Below are positions 16,651 through 24,239 of a stretch of DNA of 64,000 nucleotides, piece by piece (position 1 is the stretch's first letter; the number at the start of each line of letters is the position of its first letter). Origin of the DNA: JAHEEL01 sp942491345 (GTDB taxonomy: Bacteria > Actinomycetota > Acidimicrobiia > Spongiisociales > UBA5794); NCBI GenBank assembly GCA_942491345.1, contig CALOAN010000042.1, positions 88,644 to 152,643 of the forward strand. The letters are read 5' to 3'. The translations under genes were made by a program, and so were the position numbers. The notes under the pieces were generated by a model, which was not told the DNA's origin, did not search any database, and saw only the letters and a list, made by a program, of their open reading frames with translations.

Positions 16651-17588
16651 CAGCGCCTCACCAGGTAGCGGAAGACACTCTCGAGCGAGGCATCCTCGGG
16701 CTGGAAGGAGGTAATGAGCGCATCGACTTCTCGCGCGACGGCCGGAACCCGGCGTCCGAGCGACGCGAGATCGCTGGTTTCGACGTGCAGGATCCCCTCA
16801 TCGACGGATACGCCGTGTACCAACGCCTCCTCGAGAAGCCGGGCCGCGAGCACCCGGGTGGAGTCAGATTCGATCCGGACCCGGTATGGGATGTCGGTCA
16901 TGGCTTCACGAATCGCCGCCACGTCGCCGGCCGCTGCGAGCCGTCCGTCGACAATTGCGATCACGCGATCCGACATGCGATCGACCTCGTCGAGAATATG
17001 GGATGAGACGATCACGGTCCGTCCCTCTTCACCGAGGCGTTGGAACAGGTTGATGAGGTGGAGACGCTGCACCGGGTCGGTCCCGTTGAGCGGTTCATCG
17101 AGGAGGAGAATCTGCGGATCGCTGACGAGTGCTGCGGCGACCTTGGCCCTTTGGCGCATGCCCTTTGAATAGCCGGCGAGCTTGCGGTCGGCCGGTTCGC
17201 CGAGTGCAACCGTTTCGATTGCGCGGGCGGTTGCTTCCTCGACGTCGGTGACACTTGCGAGGGTTGCCGCGTACCGGACGTACTCGCGTGCCGTGAGGGA
17301 GGGATAGACGGCTGCTTCCTCCGGAACCAACCCGACATTGGCGTACACCGAAGGGGAGGTCCTCGGCCATACGCCCAACACTCGCACCGAACCCTGTGAA
17401 GGCCGGATCAAGCCGGTGAGCATGCGGAGCATCGTTGTCTTGCCGGCCCCGTTCGGGCCGAGCAATCCGGTGACACCGGGTCCGAAAGAGCAGGTCACGT
17501 TGGAGACGGCCACCTTCTGTCCGAACCACTTCGAGGCATCGTCCAGTTCAACGGTGGGCGATTCGACAAGCGCGGGGTTGGTGGTCAC
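16650..17588 (-). CDS. ABC transporter ATP-binding protein
   Basis: 312 aa. GTG 17588 has GGAGG 5 nt upstream and overlaps the preceding permease stop by 4 nt. Walker A GPNGAGKTTMLRML, Q-loop with VGLVPEEAAVYPSLT, signature YSKGMRQRAKVAAALV and Walker B ILLLDEPLNGTDP are all present, followed by a His-switch SSHILDE. The C-terminal 80 residues are the regulatory extension usual for ABC-2 exporter ATPases. Pairs with the downstream permease at 15901. Confidence 0.88.
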   Translation of the reverse strand: MTTNPALVESPTVELDDASKWFGQKVAVSNVTCSFGPGVTGLLGPNGAGKTTMLRMLTGLIRPSQGSVRVLGVWPRTSPSVYANVGLVPEEAAVYPSLTAREYVRYAATLASVTDVEEATARAIETVALGEPADRKLAGYSKGMRQRAKVAAALVSDPQILLLDEPLNGTDPVQRLHLINLFQRLGEEGRTVIVSSHILDEVDRMSDRVIAIVDGRLAAAGDVAAIREAMTDIPYRVRIESDSTRVLAARLLEEALVHGVSVDEGILHVETSDLASLGRRVPAVAREVDALITSFQPEDASLESVFRYLVRR

Positions 17589-18478
17589 ATCAGCCTCCGG
17601 TAGCGCCACACCACAAAGATCGAAGATGCAACGGCGACCACTGCGATCACGGCGAGAGAGACCCAGGGATCGAACCCGGCGCTGGACATCACGGCCTCGC
17701 TGGAACCGGTGAGCCCGAAGATCCAATCTCGAACGAAGTCCGGGTGGTCACCGATCGAGAGGAGGGCCGCGTAGCGGCTCCCCGGGACCGACGTTGCCTC
17801 GACGAGTGCTGCGGCAAGGCCCGTTCCGACGAACAGCACGCCGAGGTAGATGCCGGTAGCCGCTGCCTTGCGAGACGCCACGGTCGAAACCAGGAGAGCG
17901 AGTGGTGCGATGGCAAGTGCGTAGACGACGGCGGCGGCAAGGATCTTCGGGATTTCGTCGGCGTTGTCCAGGAGGGCACTGAAGAAGCCGGACGGCGAGA
18001 GTGCGGCGAATCCGATGTACATCAGCACCTGCGGGATCAGCATGAAGCCGGCAACAACGGTGAGCAGCGAGGCGGCCCGGGTCCCGATGTAGTCATCCGG
18101 CATGAGAGGGCGTGACGAGTAAATGGAGAGAACTCCTTCTCTTCGATCGGGGATCAGGAGCTCCGGTCCTGCGAGGGCCACGAACAGCAGGACCACGCCG
18201 CCCGTGATCGAGAAGTACTCACCATGGCCGCCGAAGGGTGAGTCGGCCTCCGGTGAGAATGTCGACAGGAGGAACGCAAACCCGACAAACACGGTTGCGG
18301 GCAGAATCGCCAGCACGACGAGCGTCCAGGGCAAGACCTTCTTCCGCGCCCTGCGGCGGATCCCGAATACCCGAAATACCCCGTCGCGATATGTCGTCGC
18401 AATGGCGCCACGCCGCGCCCGGCGCTCTCCTTCGTAAGGGACGTATCCGAGGTCGTAGACGACACCCTTGTCGGTCAC
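17585..18478 (-). CDS. ABC-2 type permease with soluble N-terminus
   Basis: 297 aa. The first 45 residues are hydrophilic and basic (YDLGYVPYEGERRARRGAI), then six hydrophobic segments follow, including VLPWTLVVLAILPATVFVGF and VSLAVIAVVAVASSIFVVW. The LIPDRREGVLSIYSSRPLMPDDYI loop is the ABC-2 permease motif. It is flanked on both sides by ATPases with 4-nt overlaps, giving a four-gene unit of two ATPases and two permeases. Substrate unknown. Confidence 0.78.
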   Translation of the reverse strand: MTDKGVVYDLGYVPYEGERRARRGAIATTYRDGVFRVFGIRRRARKKVLPWTLVVLAILPATVFVGFAFLLSTFSPEADSPFGGHGEYFSITGGVVLLFVALAGPELLIPDRREGVLSIYSSRPLMPDDYIGTRAASLLTVVAGFMLIPQVLMYIGFAALSPSGFFSALLDNADEIPKILAAAVVYALAIAPLALLVSTVASRKAAATGIYLGVLFVGTGLAAALVEATSVPGSRYAALLSIGDHPDFVRDWIFGLTGSSEAVMSSAGFDPWVSLAVIAVVAVASSIFVVWRYRRLM

Positions 18479-19383
18479 GATTCGCTCCCTTCCAGGAACA
18501 CGTCCTCGAGCGTCGTGGCTTTCGGCCCCATCGATCGCATCCCGGTACCAGTCTCGGCCAGTGCGTCTCGCACGAGCCGGAACGGATCGTCGGTTGTGGT
18601 TGAGACGTGGAGCCGTGGGCCGGTTGCATCGACGGCCGCGCCGGCGGCGATGAGGTGTTGAACCACAACATCCGGATCGCCGATGACCTCAACCGCGACA
18701 ACGTCGACGTCAACGAGATGTGACAGAGGCCCCGATCGCAGCACGCGACCGCCGTCGAGCATGAGCACCCAATCACACGTGCGCTCGATGTCGCCGAGCA
18801 CATGCGACGAGACCAGTACGTTGATGCCGAAGCCGCCGAGTCGCGATATCAGCTCCAGCATCTCCTCACGGCCCTCCGGATCAAGGCCTGCGGTTGGTTC
18901 GTCGAGGAACACCAGCTCTGGATCGTGCACGATTGCCTGGGCAAGCTTGGTGCGCTGCTTCATGCCTGTCGAGAAGCCCTCGATCGGACGGAAGCGTTCC
19001 TCCTCGAGGCCGACGAGGGTGAGGATGTCTGAGGCCCGTTGGCGGGCGGCATTCGCTGGGAGGCCCGCGAGGCCGGCGGCGTACACGACGAAGTTCGCCG
19101 CGGTGATATCGAGCGGGAGGCAGTCGCTCTCCGGCATATACCCAATCCGGGATCGGATATCGAGCATGTCGCTCGTCGCGTTGAAACCAAGGACCGAGGC
19201 CGAGCCGACGGTTGGTTTGAGAATGCCCAGGAGGATCTTGATCAGCGTGGTCTTGCCCGCGCCGTTGGCGCCGACGAGCCCGATCCGCCCTGGAGGCAAA
19301 TCGAAGTCGACGCCGTGCAGCGCAACGATGGAGCCGTACGCAAGGCCGAGATCGCGAGCTGAGAGAATGGGGGATTCAGACAT
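18475..19383 (-). CDS. ABC transporter ATP-binding protein
   Basis: 302 aa. Walker A VGANGAGKTTLIKIL, signature FSTGMKQRTKLAQAIV, Walker B LVFLDEPTAGLDPEG and the switch His in VSSHVLGD are intact. It is the first gene of the four-gene exporter unit (19383 to 15901). The 265-nt gap between it and the convergent-side EamA gene shows no gene or clear signal. Confidence 0.88.
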   Translation of the reverse strand: MSESPILSARDLGLAYGSIVALHGVDFDLPPGRIGLVGANGAGKTTLIKILLGILKPTVGSASVLGFNATSDMLDIRSRIGYMPESDCLPLDITAANFVVYAAGLAGLPANAARQRASDILTLVGLEEERFRPIEGFSTGMKQRTKLAQAIVHDPELVFLDEPTAGLDPEGREEMLELISRLGGFGINVLVSSHVLGDIERTCDWVLMLDGGRVLRSGPLSHLVDVDVVAVEVIGDPDVVVQHLIAAGAAVDATGPRLHVSTTTDDPFRLVRDALAETGTGMRSMGPKATTLEDVFLEGSES

Positions 19384-19648
19384 GACGGCACCATGCTCGC
19401 AGATCTGGGAGGTTGCCGGGTCGAGAGTCGTGAAGAGCGAGTCGCCAGTCGGATCGTCGTGAGCGAGGCCCTGGTGCGCGCCGCTTGACGCGAGTTCGGT
19501 TCTCGCCCTGAGGGTGAGTGTGCGCGGTCACGGGCGAATCATGCCCGAGCTGCCGGCTGCTCGCCATCGGGGATCCACCCCGTTCGACCCCGACACGGCG
19601 CTGAGAATCAGGGCTCTCGGTGGCCGGCTGCCGGGTGCCGGATTCCGA

Positions 19649-20542
19649 CTACCGGGCGGCGGCCCTCGTTCTGCCGGCTCGGTCGGTGATGACCATGCCG
19701 GCGAGGATCAGTGCTCCGCCGATGGCGATGCCGGACTCAATCTGCTCTCCAAGGAGGACAACACCAGCGACGAGCGAGACGAGCGGGACAAGGTATCCGA
19801 CCAGCGAAACGGTGGTCACCGGCGCCGACTCGATCAGGCGGTAATAGAGGTAGAACGGCAAGAACGTGGAAGCCACTGCCATGTAGAGCACGAGCGCCCA
19901 ACCCGGGGCCGTCAAGGAATCCGGAAGACCTTCAAACCACAGCATGGCCGGGATCAGAACGACGGTGGAGAGCGAGAACTGGAGGCCGGTGATTTCGAGA
20001 GGGTCGTAGCGGCCCGCGTACCGCTTGGCATACGCTCCGGCGTATCCGATCGCCGCCACCGATATCAGGGCGAGCACCGCCGCGACGAGTGGCCGACCCT
20101 CGGATCCGAGGCCCGAATCGCCGGAGACGAGCAGGGCGGCCACTCCTATGAATCCGATTGCAAGTCCGACGATCTTTCCCGCGTTGAGCCTCTCGTCGAT
20201 GAGCATGAAGTTGGCGTAGACCGCTGTGGCGAGGGGGATGAGAGCTGCGAACAGGCCGACGAAGCCGGCAGACGCCTCCTCGTACGCAAAGGTGAAGAGG
20301 ACGTATGGGATCAACAGGTTGGTGACCGCCAGCACGGCGCCGATCTTCACTGTCAGCCGGTCCGGTCGGCGGAGTCCTTTGGTGGCGAGGAAGGCAATGA
20401 CGAGGATCGCCGCGATGGCTACTCGCAGCGCAACGGTCGTCCAGGGACCGACTCCTTCATCGAAGGCGGCTCGGACGGCGACCCCTCCCGTTCCCCAGCC
20501 AACGGCAGCAACAACGAACGCGATCCAGGCCGAGCGGCTCAT
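19649..20542 (-). CDS. EamA/DMT-family transporter
   Basis: 297 aa with ten hydrophobic segments in two halves, the layout of two EamA domains. Typical segments are FVVAAVGWGTGGVAVRAAF at the start, GLFAALIPLATAVYANFMLIDERL at the end of the first half, and LVPLVSLVAGVVLLGEQIESG near the end. Family members export amino acids, metabolites or drugs through the cytoplasmic membrane. It precedes no obvious partner; the HTH gene ends 27 nt upstream on the same strand. Confidence 0.82.
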   Translation of the reverse strand: MSRSAWIAFVVAAVGWGTGGVAVRAAFDEGVGPWTTVALRVAIAAILVIAFLATKGLRRPDRLTVKIGAVLAVTNLLIPYVLFTFAYEEASAGFVGLFAALIPLATAVYANFMLIDERLNAGKIVGLAIGFIGVAALLVSGDSGLGSEGRPLVAAVLALISVAAIGYAGAYAKRYAGRYDPLEITGLQFSLSTVVLIPAMLWFEGLPDSLTAPGWALVLYMAVASTFLPFYLYYRLIESAPVTTVSLVGYLVPLVSLVAGVVLLGEQIESGIAIGGALILAGMVITDRAGRTRAAAR

Positions 20543-20569
20543 CTCGACTTCAGCCCTACCGTGTGTGGC

Positions 20570-21337
20570 TCATCGGCGACGCCCCCGCCATCCCCGCACC
20601 ACATACCGCCAGAACGATGATGTTTCTGTGACCGGCACAGGTGGTGTTTGACCCTCTCCGTCTGCGGCGGTTCCGGAGTCCGGAATGGGTTCGGATGATG
20701 CTTGGCCGCCTCCGTCAGCCGATGCGGCGGTTTCGGGGCTCGCGGCGGGGGCGATTGGTGTGTGACCCCCTCCGCCGTCGTGGCTCGCAGCTGGTGGTTG
20801 GTAGCTCGACGCTTCTCTCAGCTCCGCCAGCCGTTCGCGCAGGAACAGGGCCTCCGTCTCCGCCTTCGCGGCCCGTTCTCTCGCTTCGGCGAGTTGCTGC
20901 CCGGCTTCGTGCAGGTTGCCGAGCTGATTGAGCATCTTGTTCCAAGCATCGACTGGGACAATCATCGTCGCCGGCTCCGGCGGCCGAGCAGGCGTCTCCT
21001 GTCTCGTGTCTCGTGTGTCGTGTCTCGTGTCTCGATGCTCTCGACTCGCGTCGGGCTCGCGGCGACTGGTATCTCTCTTCGCCCTCACCGACCCCATCTC
21101 CACCATCCGCAGTGTCAGCTCTCCGTCCGATTCGAGGTAGGTGTCCACCGTGTCGCGGCGGCACCATTTCCTCAGAGTGCCAATCGGGATACCCGTGAGT
21201 TCGGAGGCTTCGCGTAGCGTGCGCCATTCACCGCTGCGCGGTGCGGAGTCGCGGTCCTGGGAGACGGCGGGTCGGCCTCGTTTGCGATCGCGTGATTCAC
21301 GCATCGCTTCGGTCTCCCATCGTTTCGCTGCATCCAT
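20570..21337 (-). CDS. MerR/excisionase-like HTH protein with coiled coil, divergent from the BMC operon
   Basis: 255 aa from ATG 21337, chosen because a TAGCCT -10 box ends 8 nt upstream. Residues of about 36-70 form a winged-helix-like HTH (WRTLREASELTGIPIGTLRKWCR). A basic stretch at about 90-115 is encoded by the GTCTCGT heptamer repeat (RDTRHDTRDTRQ). Residues 125-175 are a coiled coil (LHEAGQQLAEARERAAKAETEALFLRERL), followed by a disordered Pro/Ala/Gly-rich tail ending in basic WRGRRR. It is divergent from the BMC rpiB with 88 nt between starts, so a regulator or DNA-linked factor for that operon is plausible but unproven. Confidence 0.65.
   Translation of the reverse strand: MDAAKRWETEAMRESRDRKRGRPAVSQDRDSAPRSGEWRTLREASELTGIPIGTLRKWCRRDTVDTYLESDGELTLRMVEMGSVRAKRDTSRREPDASREHRDTRHDTRDTRQETPARPPEPATMIVPVDAWNKMLNQLGNLHEAGQQLAEARERAAKAETEALFLRERLAELREASSYQPPAASHDGGGGHTPIAPAASPETAASADGGGQASSEPIPDSGTAADGEGQTPPVPVTETSSFWRYVVRGWRGRRR
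20994..21035. repeat. Six GTCTCNN heptamers inside the HTH coding sequence
   Basis: GTCTCCT, GTCTCGT, GTCTCGT, GTGTCGT, GTCTCGT and GTCTCGA follow without gaps. Forty-two nt keeps the frame and encodes a charged 14-residue stretch on the minus strand. Only one arm of the hairpin family is present here. Confidence 0.85.
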
Positions 21338-21345
21338 GAGGTTCG

Positions 21346-21351
21346 AGGCTA
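21346..21351 (-). promoter_or_regulatory. Candidate -10 box TAGCCT for the HTH gene
   Basis: TAGCCT on the minus strand ends 8 nt before ATG 21337, without a ribosome binding site: a probable leaderless transcript. Confidence 0.45.
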
Positions 21352-21391
21352 GCGGCCGGCGGTTCGGCGGGATCGGGATCCGGCAGGCTCC

Positions 21392-21397
21392 TAGGAT
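21392..21397 (+). promoter_or_regulatory. Candidate -10 box TAGGAT for the BMC operon
   Basis: TAGGAT would place transcription start near 21404, giving a leader of about 22 nt to ATG 21426 and excluding the earlier ATG at 21396. No convincing -35 is seen, which would suit a regulated promoter. Confidence 0.4.
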
Positions 21398-21425
21398 GGT
21401 GGTCACACGACTCAGGATTGAGCAT

Positions 21426-22022
21426 ATGCCGGAAGAGCCGCCGCAACTCGCAGACGAAGTACGAGGACTCGTGCGGAGCATCGTTACCGGCGTGCTCGAC
21501 GACGCCGGGCGTATCCCGCCACTGCCGGAGCGTGAAGCGCCGACACCTGGGGCAGGCGGTTTCGAGACAATCGCTGTCGGCGCCGACCACGGCGGATTCC
21601 CGTTGAAGGAGCGAATCGCGTTTCGGCTCAAGGAGACCGGGCACGACGTGCACGACTGCGGCACCGATTCCACGGACGCCGTCGACTATCCCGACTACGC
21701 CCATGAGGTGGCGCGCCTCGTTGCGGACGGCACGTGCGGGTCGGGCATTATCGTTGATGGCGCGGGCATTGGCTCCGCGATGGTCGCGAACAAGGTCCCT
21801 GGAGTGAGGGCTGCGCTGTGCTATGACCTCTCGAGCGCTCGCAATAGCCGCGAACACAACCACGCCAATGTGCTCACGCTCGGCGCCGGCCTCATCGGAC
21901 CAAACCTCGCTCTGCAGATCGTCGAGGAATGGCTTGCGACGCCGTGGGGCGAAGGTCGTCACGCCGATCGAGTTGCCAAGATCACAGCCATCGAACACCG
22001 ATACGCCGGGGGGTCTCCGTGA
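21426..22022 (+). CDS. rpiB: BMC-associated RpiB/LacAB-type sugar-phosphate isomerase with encapsulation peptide
   Basis: 198 aa, about 45 longer than ordinary RpiB. Residues 8-28 form an amphipathic helix (ADEVRGLVRSIVTGVLDDAG) typical of an encapsulation peptide, then a Pro-rich linker. The isomerase domain starts at TIAVGADHGGFPLKE (residue 48) and includes DYPDYAHEVA, ANKVPGVRAALC and the HNHANVLTLGAG substrate segment. The canonical CGTGIG catalytic Cys is Asp111 here (VDGAGIGSAM). RpiB interconverts ribose-5-P and ribulose-5-P; relatives act on other aldose phosphates. It opens the BMC operon and overlaps deoC by 4 nt. The true substrate may differ because of the Asp change. Confidence 0.87.
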   Translation: MPEEPPQLADEVRGLVRSIVTGVLDDAGRIPPLPEREAPTPGAGGFETIAVGADHGGFPLKERIAFRLKETGHDVHDCGTDSTDAVDYPDYAHEVARLVADGTCGSGIIVDGAGIGSAMVANKVPGVRAALCYDLSSARNSREHNHANVLTLGAGLIGPNLALQIVEEWLATPWGEGRHADRVAKITAIEHRYAGGSP

Positions 22023-22867
22023 CCAGCGACATCCTCGACCGGGAGATCCTGGTTGAACTCATAACCAAAGAAGTGCTGACCGCCCTTTCGGAGCGCTCTG
22101 ACATCTGCAAGAACCCCGAGGCGGTTCGCCAGGTTGTCGCGAACGGCGCCGACCGTGTTGCATTCCACGGAACTGCGGCGGACGTACCGATCGACGTTGC
22201 GAAGTACATCGACCACACGCTCCTGAAACCGGAAGCAACGGCCGACGAGATCGACGTTTTGTGTGACGAAGCAATGGAGTTCGGGTTCGCCTCGGTCTGC
22301 GTCAATCCAACGTGGGTCAAGCGGGCGGCGGACCGCCTCCGCGGTTCCGAGGTCGTGACGTGTTCGGTGATCGGGTTCCCACTCGGTGCATCGACGCCCG
22401 AGATCAAAGCTATGGAAGCCCGGCGGGCCCTCCGGGACGGCGCGCGTGAGGTCGACATGGTCCTCAATGTCGGGGCGCTCAAGTCGGGTGATCTCGAACT
22501 CGTCCGCACGGATATCGAGAAGGTGGTTGACTCGGCGCACGAAGCCGGAGCGATCGTCAAGGTGATCCTCGAGACGTCGAAGCTCACCGACGAAGAGAAG
22601 GTGATCGCTTCTGCGCTGGCGAAGCAGGCGAAGGCCGACTACGTGAAGACCTCGACCGGCTTCGGCGGCGGGGGGGCGACCGTCTATGACGTCGCCCTGA
22701 TGCGAGAGACGGTTGGGCCGGAGATGGGCATCAAGGCTTCCGGAGGAGTCCACACTGCCCAAGAGGCGGAAGACATGATTGCGGCCGGGGCGACCAGAAT
22801 CGGGGCGTCGGCCGGTGTACAGATTGTTGCGGGATCGGAAGGAGACGCCGGTGGCAAAGGGTATTGA
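22019..22867 (+). CDS. deoC: Deoxyribose-phosphate aldolase with N-terminal encapsulation peptide
   Basis: 282 aa, GTG start at 22019. An amphipathic helix at residues 7-24 (REILVELITKEVLTALSE) and a linker to about residue 60 precede the aldolase barrel, an extension absent in ordinary DeoC. Catalytic features: EVDMVLN (Asp), Schiff-base Lys210 in YVKTSTGF and the proton-relay Lys239 in IKASGGVHT. The enzyme splits 2-deoxyribose-5-phosphate into acetaldehyde and glyceraldehyde-3-phosphate. Its 3' end overlaps the BMC-T gene by 17 nt. In this operon it is the predicted source of the toxic aldehyde held in the shell. Confidence 0.93.
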   Translation: MTSDILDREILVELITKEVLTALSERSDICKNPEAVRQVVANGADRVAFHGTAADVPIDVAKYIDHTLLKPEATADEIDVLCDEAMEFGFASVCVNPTWVKRAADRLRGSEVVTCSVIGFPLGASTPEIKAMEARRALRDGAREVDMVLNVGALKSGDLELVRTDIEKVVDSAHEAGAIVKVILETSKLTDEEKVIASALAKQAKADYVKTSTGFGGGGATVYDVALMRETVGPEMGIKASGGVHTAQEAEDMIAAGATRIGASAGVQIVAGSEGDAGGKGY

Positions 22868-23477
22868 GGTCCGGTCGTACACCTTCCTGGACTCACTACA
22901 ACCGCAATACGCCGCATTTCTCGGCACCGTGGCGCAGGGGTTCCTCCCGCTCGCGGGTGACGCGTCCCTCTTCGTGGAGGTGGCTCCCGGCATCGAGATC
23001 AACCGACTCACCGACGTCGCGCTGAAGGCGACCACCGTCAGACCGGGGATGCAGATCATCGAGCGCTACTACGGCCTGCTCGAGGTCCACTCGCCGGATC
23101 AGGCTGAGACGAGGGCGGCAGGGGCGGCGATTCTCGAGTCGGTGGATCATGTCGAGACCGACCGACTCAAGCCGAAGATCCTGTCATCGCAGATCATTCG
23201 TCGGATCGACGACCATCACGCGCAGCTGATCAATCGAACCCGGCATGGGCAGTTGATCATCCCCGGCCAGACTCTCTACGTCCTCGAGTGTGAACCGGCC
23301 GCGTATGCCTCGCTGGCGGCGAACGAGGCTGAGAAGGCCGCCGAGATCAACGTCCTCGAGGTTCGCTCGCACGGCTCCATGGGCCGCATCTACCTCGGTG
23401 GCGAGGAACGGGACATCGATGTCGGCTGGAGAGCCGCCGTTGCCGCCCTCGAGGGCCTTGACGGGCGGGTTGTGTGA
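22851..23477 (+). CDS. BMC-T shell protein (tandem BMC domain trimer), Haliangium BMC-T1-like
   Basis: 208 aa, GTG 22851 with GGAAGGAG 6 nt upstream, inside the end of deoC. Two BMC domains: the first with FVEVAPGIEINRLTDVALKAT and IIERYYGLLEVH, the second with LYVLECEPAAYASLAANEA and MGRIYLGGEERDID. The N-terminal SYTFLDSLQPQYAAFLGT and the overall pattern resemble the BMC-T1 proteins of Haliangium-type shells. Trimers of such proteins form pseudohexameric tiles with a central pore for metabolites. A 129-nt gap separates it from the BMC-H gene. Confidence 0.9.
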   Translation: MAKGIEVRSYTFLDSLQPQYAAFLGTVAQGFLPLAGDASLFVEVAPGIEINRLTDVALKATTVRPGMQIIERYYGLLEVHSPDQAETRAAGAAILESVDHVETDRLKPKILSSQIIRRIDDHHAQLINRTRHGQLIIPGQTLYVLECEPAAYASLAANEAEKAAEINVLEVRSHGSMGRIYLGGEERDIDVGWRAAVAALEGLDGRVV

Positions 23478-23570
23478 CGGTGAGCAGCAAGTAGTCAGCA
23501 GCAAGTAGCGGGTAGCGAACAGGGCTGAGGAGTGCGGAAACCACCGCTCACCCGGCCGTCGGCAGTTGCC

Positions 23571-23576
23571 TAGAGT
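23571..23576 (+). promoter_or_regulatory. Candidate internal -10 box TAGAGT before the BMC-H gene
   Basis: TAGAGT lies 30 nt before ATG 23607, with GAGGGAG between. The gap 23478-23606 is the longest in the operon and also holds a short direct repeat (AGCAGCAAGTAG twice). An internal promoter would raise expression of the main shell protein. Confidence 0.35.
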
Positions 23577-23606
23577 CAGAAACTAACCACAGAGGGAGAC
23601 AACCAG

Positions 23607-23909
23607 ATGGCTGAAGCGCTTGGGATGATTGAATGCCGGAGTTTTGCGGCGATGGTGGAATCGGCCGATGCAATGGTGAAGGCGGCCAAGGTAGAACTCG
23701 TTTCGTACGAGGAGACCGGTGGCGGCTACGTGACCGCCATCGTTCGTGGTGACGTCGCTGCAGTGAAGGCCGCAGTCGATGCCGGCATACGCGGCGCAGA
23801 GAAGGTCGGCGAGGTCATCTCGACCCACGTGATCGCCCGTCCCCATCTCAACATCGACCTGGTGCTCCCGCTCGGACGAGCGGATCAGGCGGCAGAAGAA
23901 CTCGGTTGA
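23607..23909 (+). CDS. BMC-H shell protein (hexamer-forming)
   Basis: 100 aa, a single Pfam00936-type BMC domain: ALGMIECRSFAAMVESADAM, AAKVELVSYEETGGGYVTAIV and IARPHLNIDLVLP. Length and order match canonical hexamer proteins such as PduA or CcmK that tile the facets. The pore loop lies in the region after RGDVAAVKAAVDAG. It is the only BMC-H in the operon. A good GAGGGAG ribosome site precedes the ATG, consistent with high expression. Confidence 0.95.
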   Translation: MAEALGMIECRSFAAMVESADAMVKAAKVELVSYEETGGGYVTAIVRGDVAAVKAAVDAGIRGAEKVGEVISTHVIARPHLNIDLVLPLGRADQAAEELG

Positions 23910-23944
23910 GCCCGACTGCTTCGTACCCCCAGGAGGTGGAATAG

Positions 23945-24232
23945 ATGCAGCTCGGGAGGGTCACCGGCACACTTGTGTCGAGTCGCAAAGAGCCCCTCAT
24001 GGAGGGGATGACGTTCCTCGTGGTCCGACAGATCAACGCCGACAACACCGACACCGACTCGTACGTTGTTGCCGTCGATGCCGTGGGAGCCGGGGTCGGC
24101 GAGGTCGTCATGTACGCCTCCGGCAGCTCTGCACGGCAGACTGAAGGCACGAAAGACAAACCCTGCGACGCCGTGATCATGGCGATCGTCGACACGTGGG
24201 AGATCGACGGCGAGACGGTGTTCGTGAAGTGA
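23945..24232 (+). CDS. BMC-P shell vertex protein (EutN/CcmL family), copy 1
   Basis: 95 aa. MQLGRVTGTLVSSRKEP at the start, FLVVRQINADN, VAVDAVGAGVGEVVMYASGSSAR and DAVIMAIVDTWEID are the EutN/CcmL signatures. Pentamers cap the icosahedral vertices. The GGAGG in the 35-nt gap after BMC-H supports the ATG at 23945. This is the longest of three BMC-P copies in the operon. Confidence 0.94.
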   Translation: MQLGRVTGTLVSSRKEPLMEGMTFLVVRQINADNTDTDSYVVAVDAVGAGVGEVVMYASGSSARQTEGTKDKPCDAVIMAIVDTWEIDGETVFVK

Positions 24233-24239
24233 GCCACCG

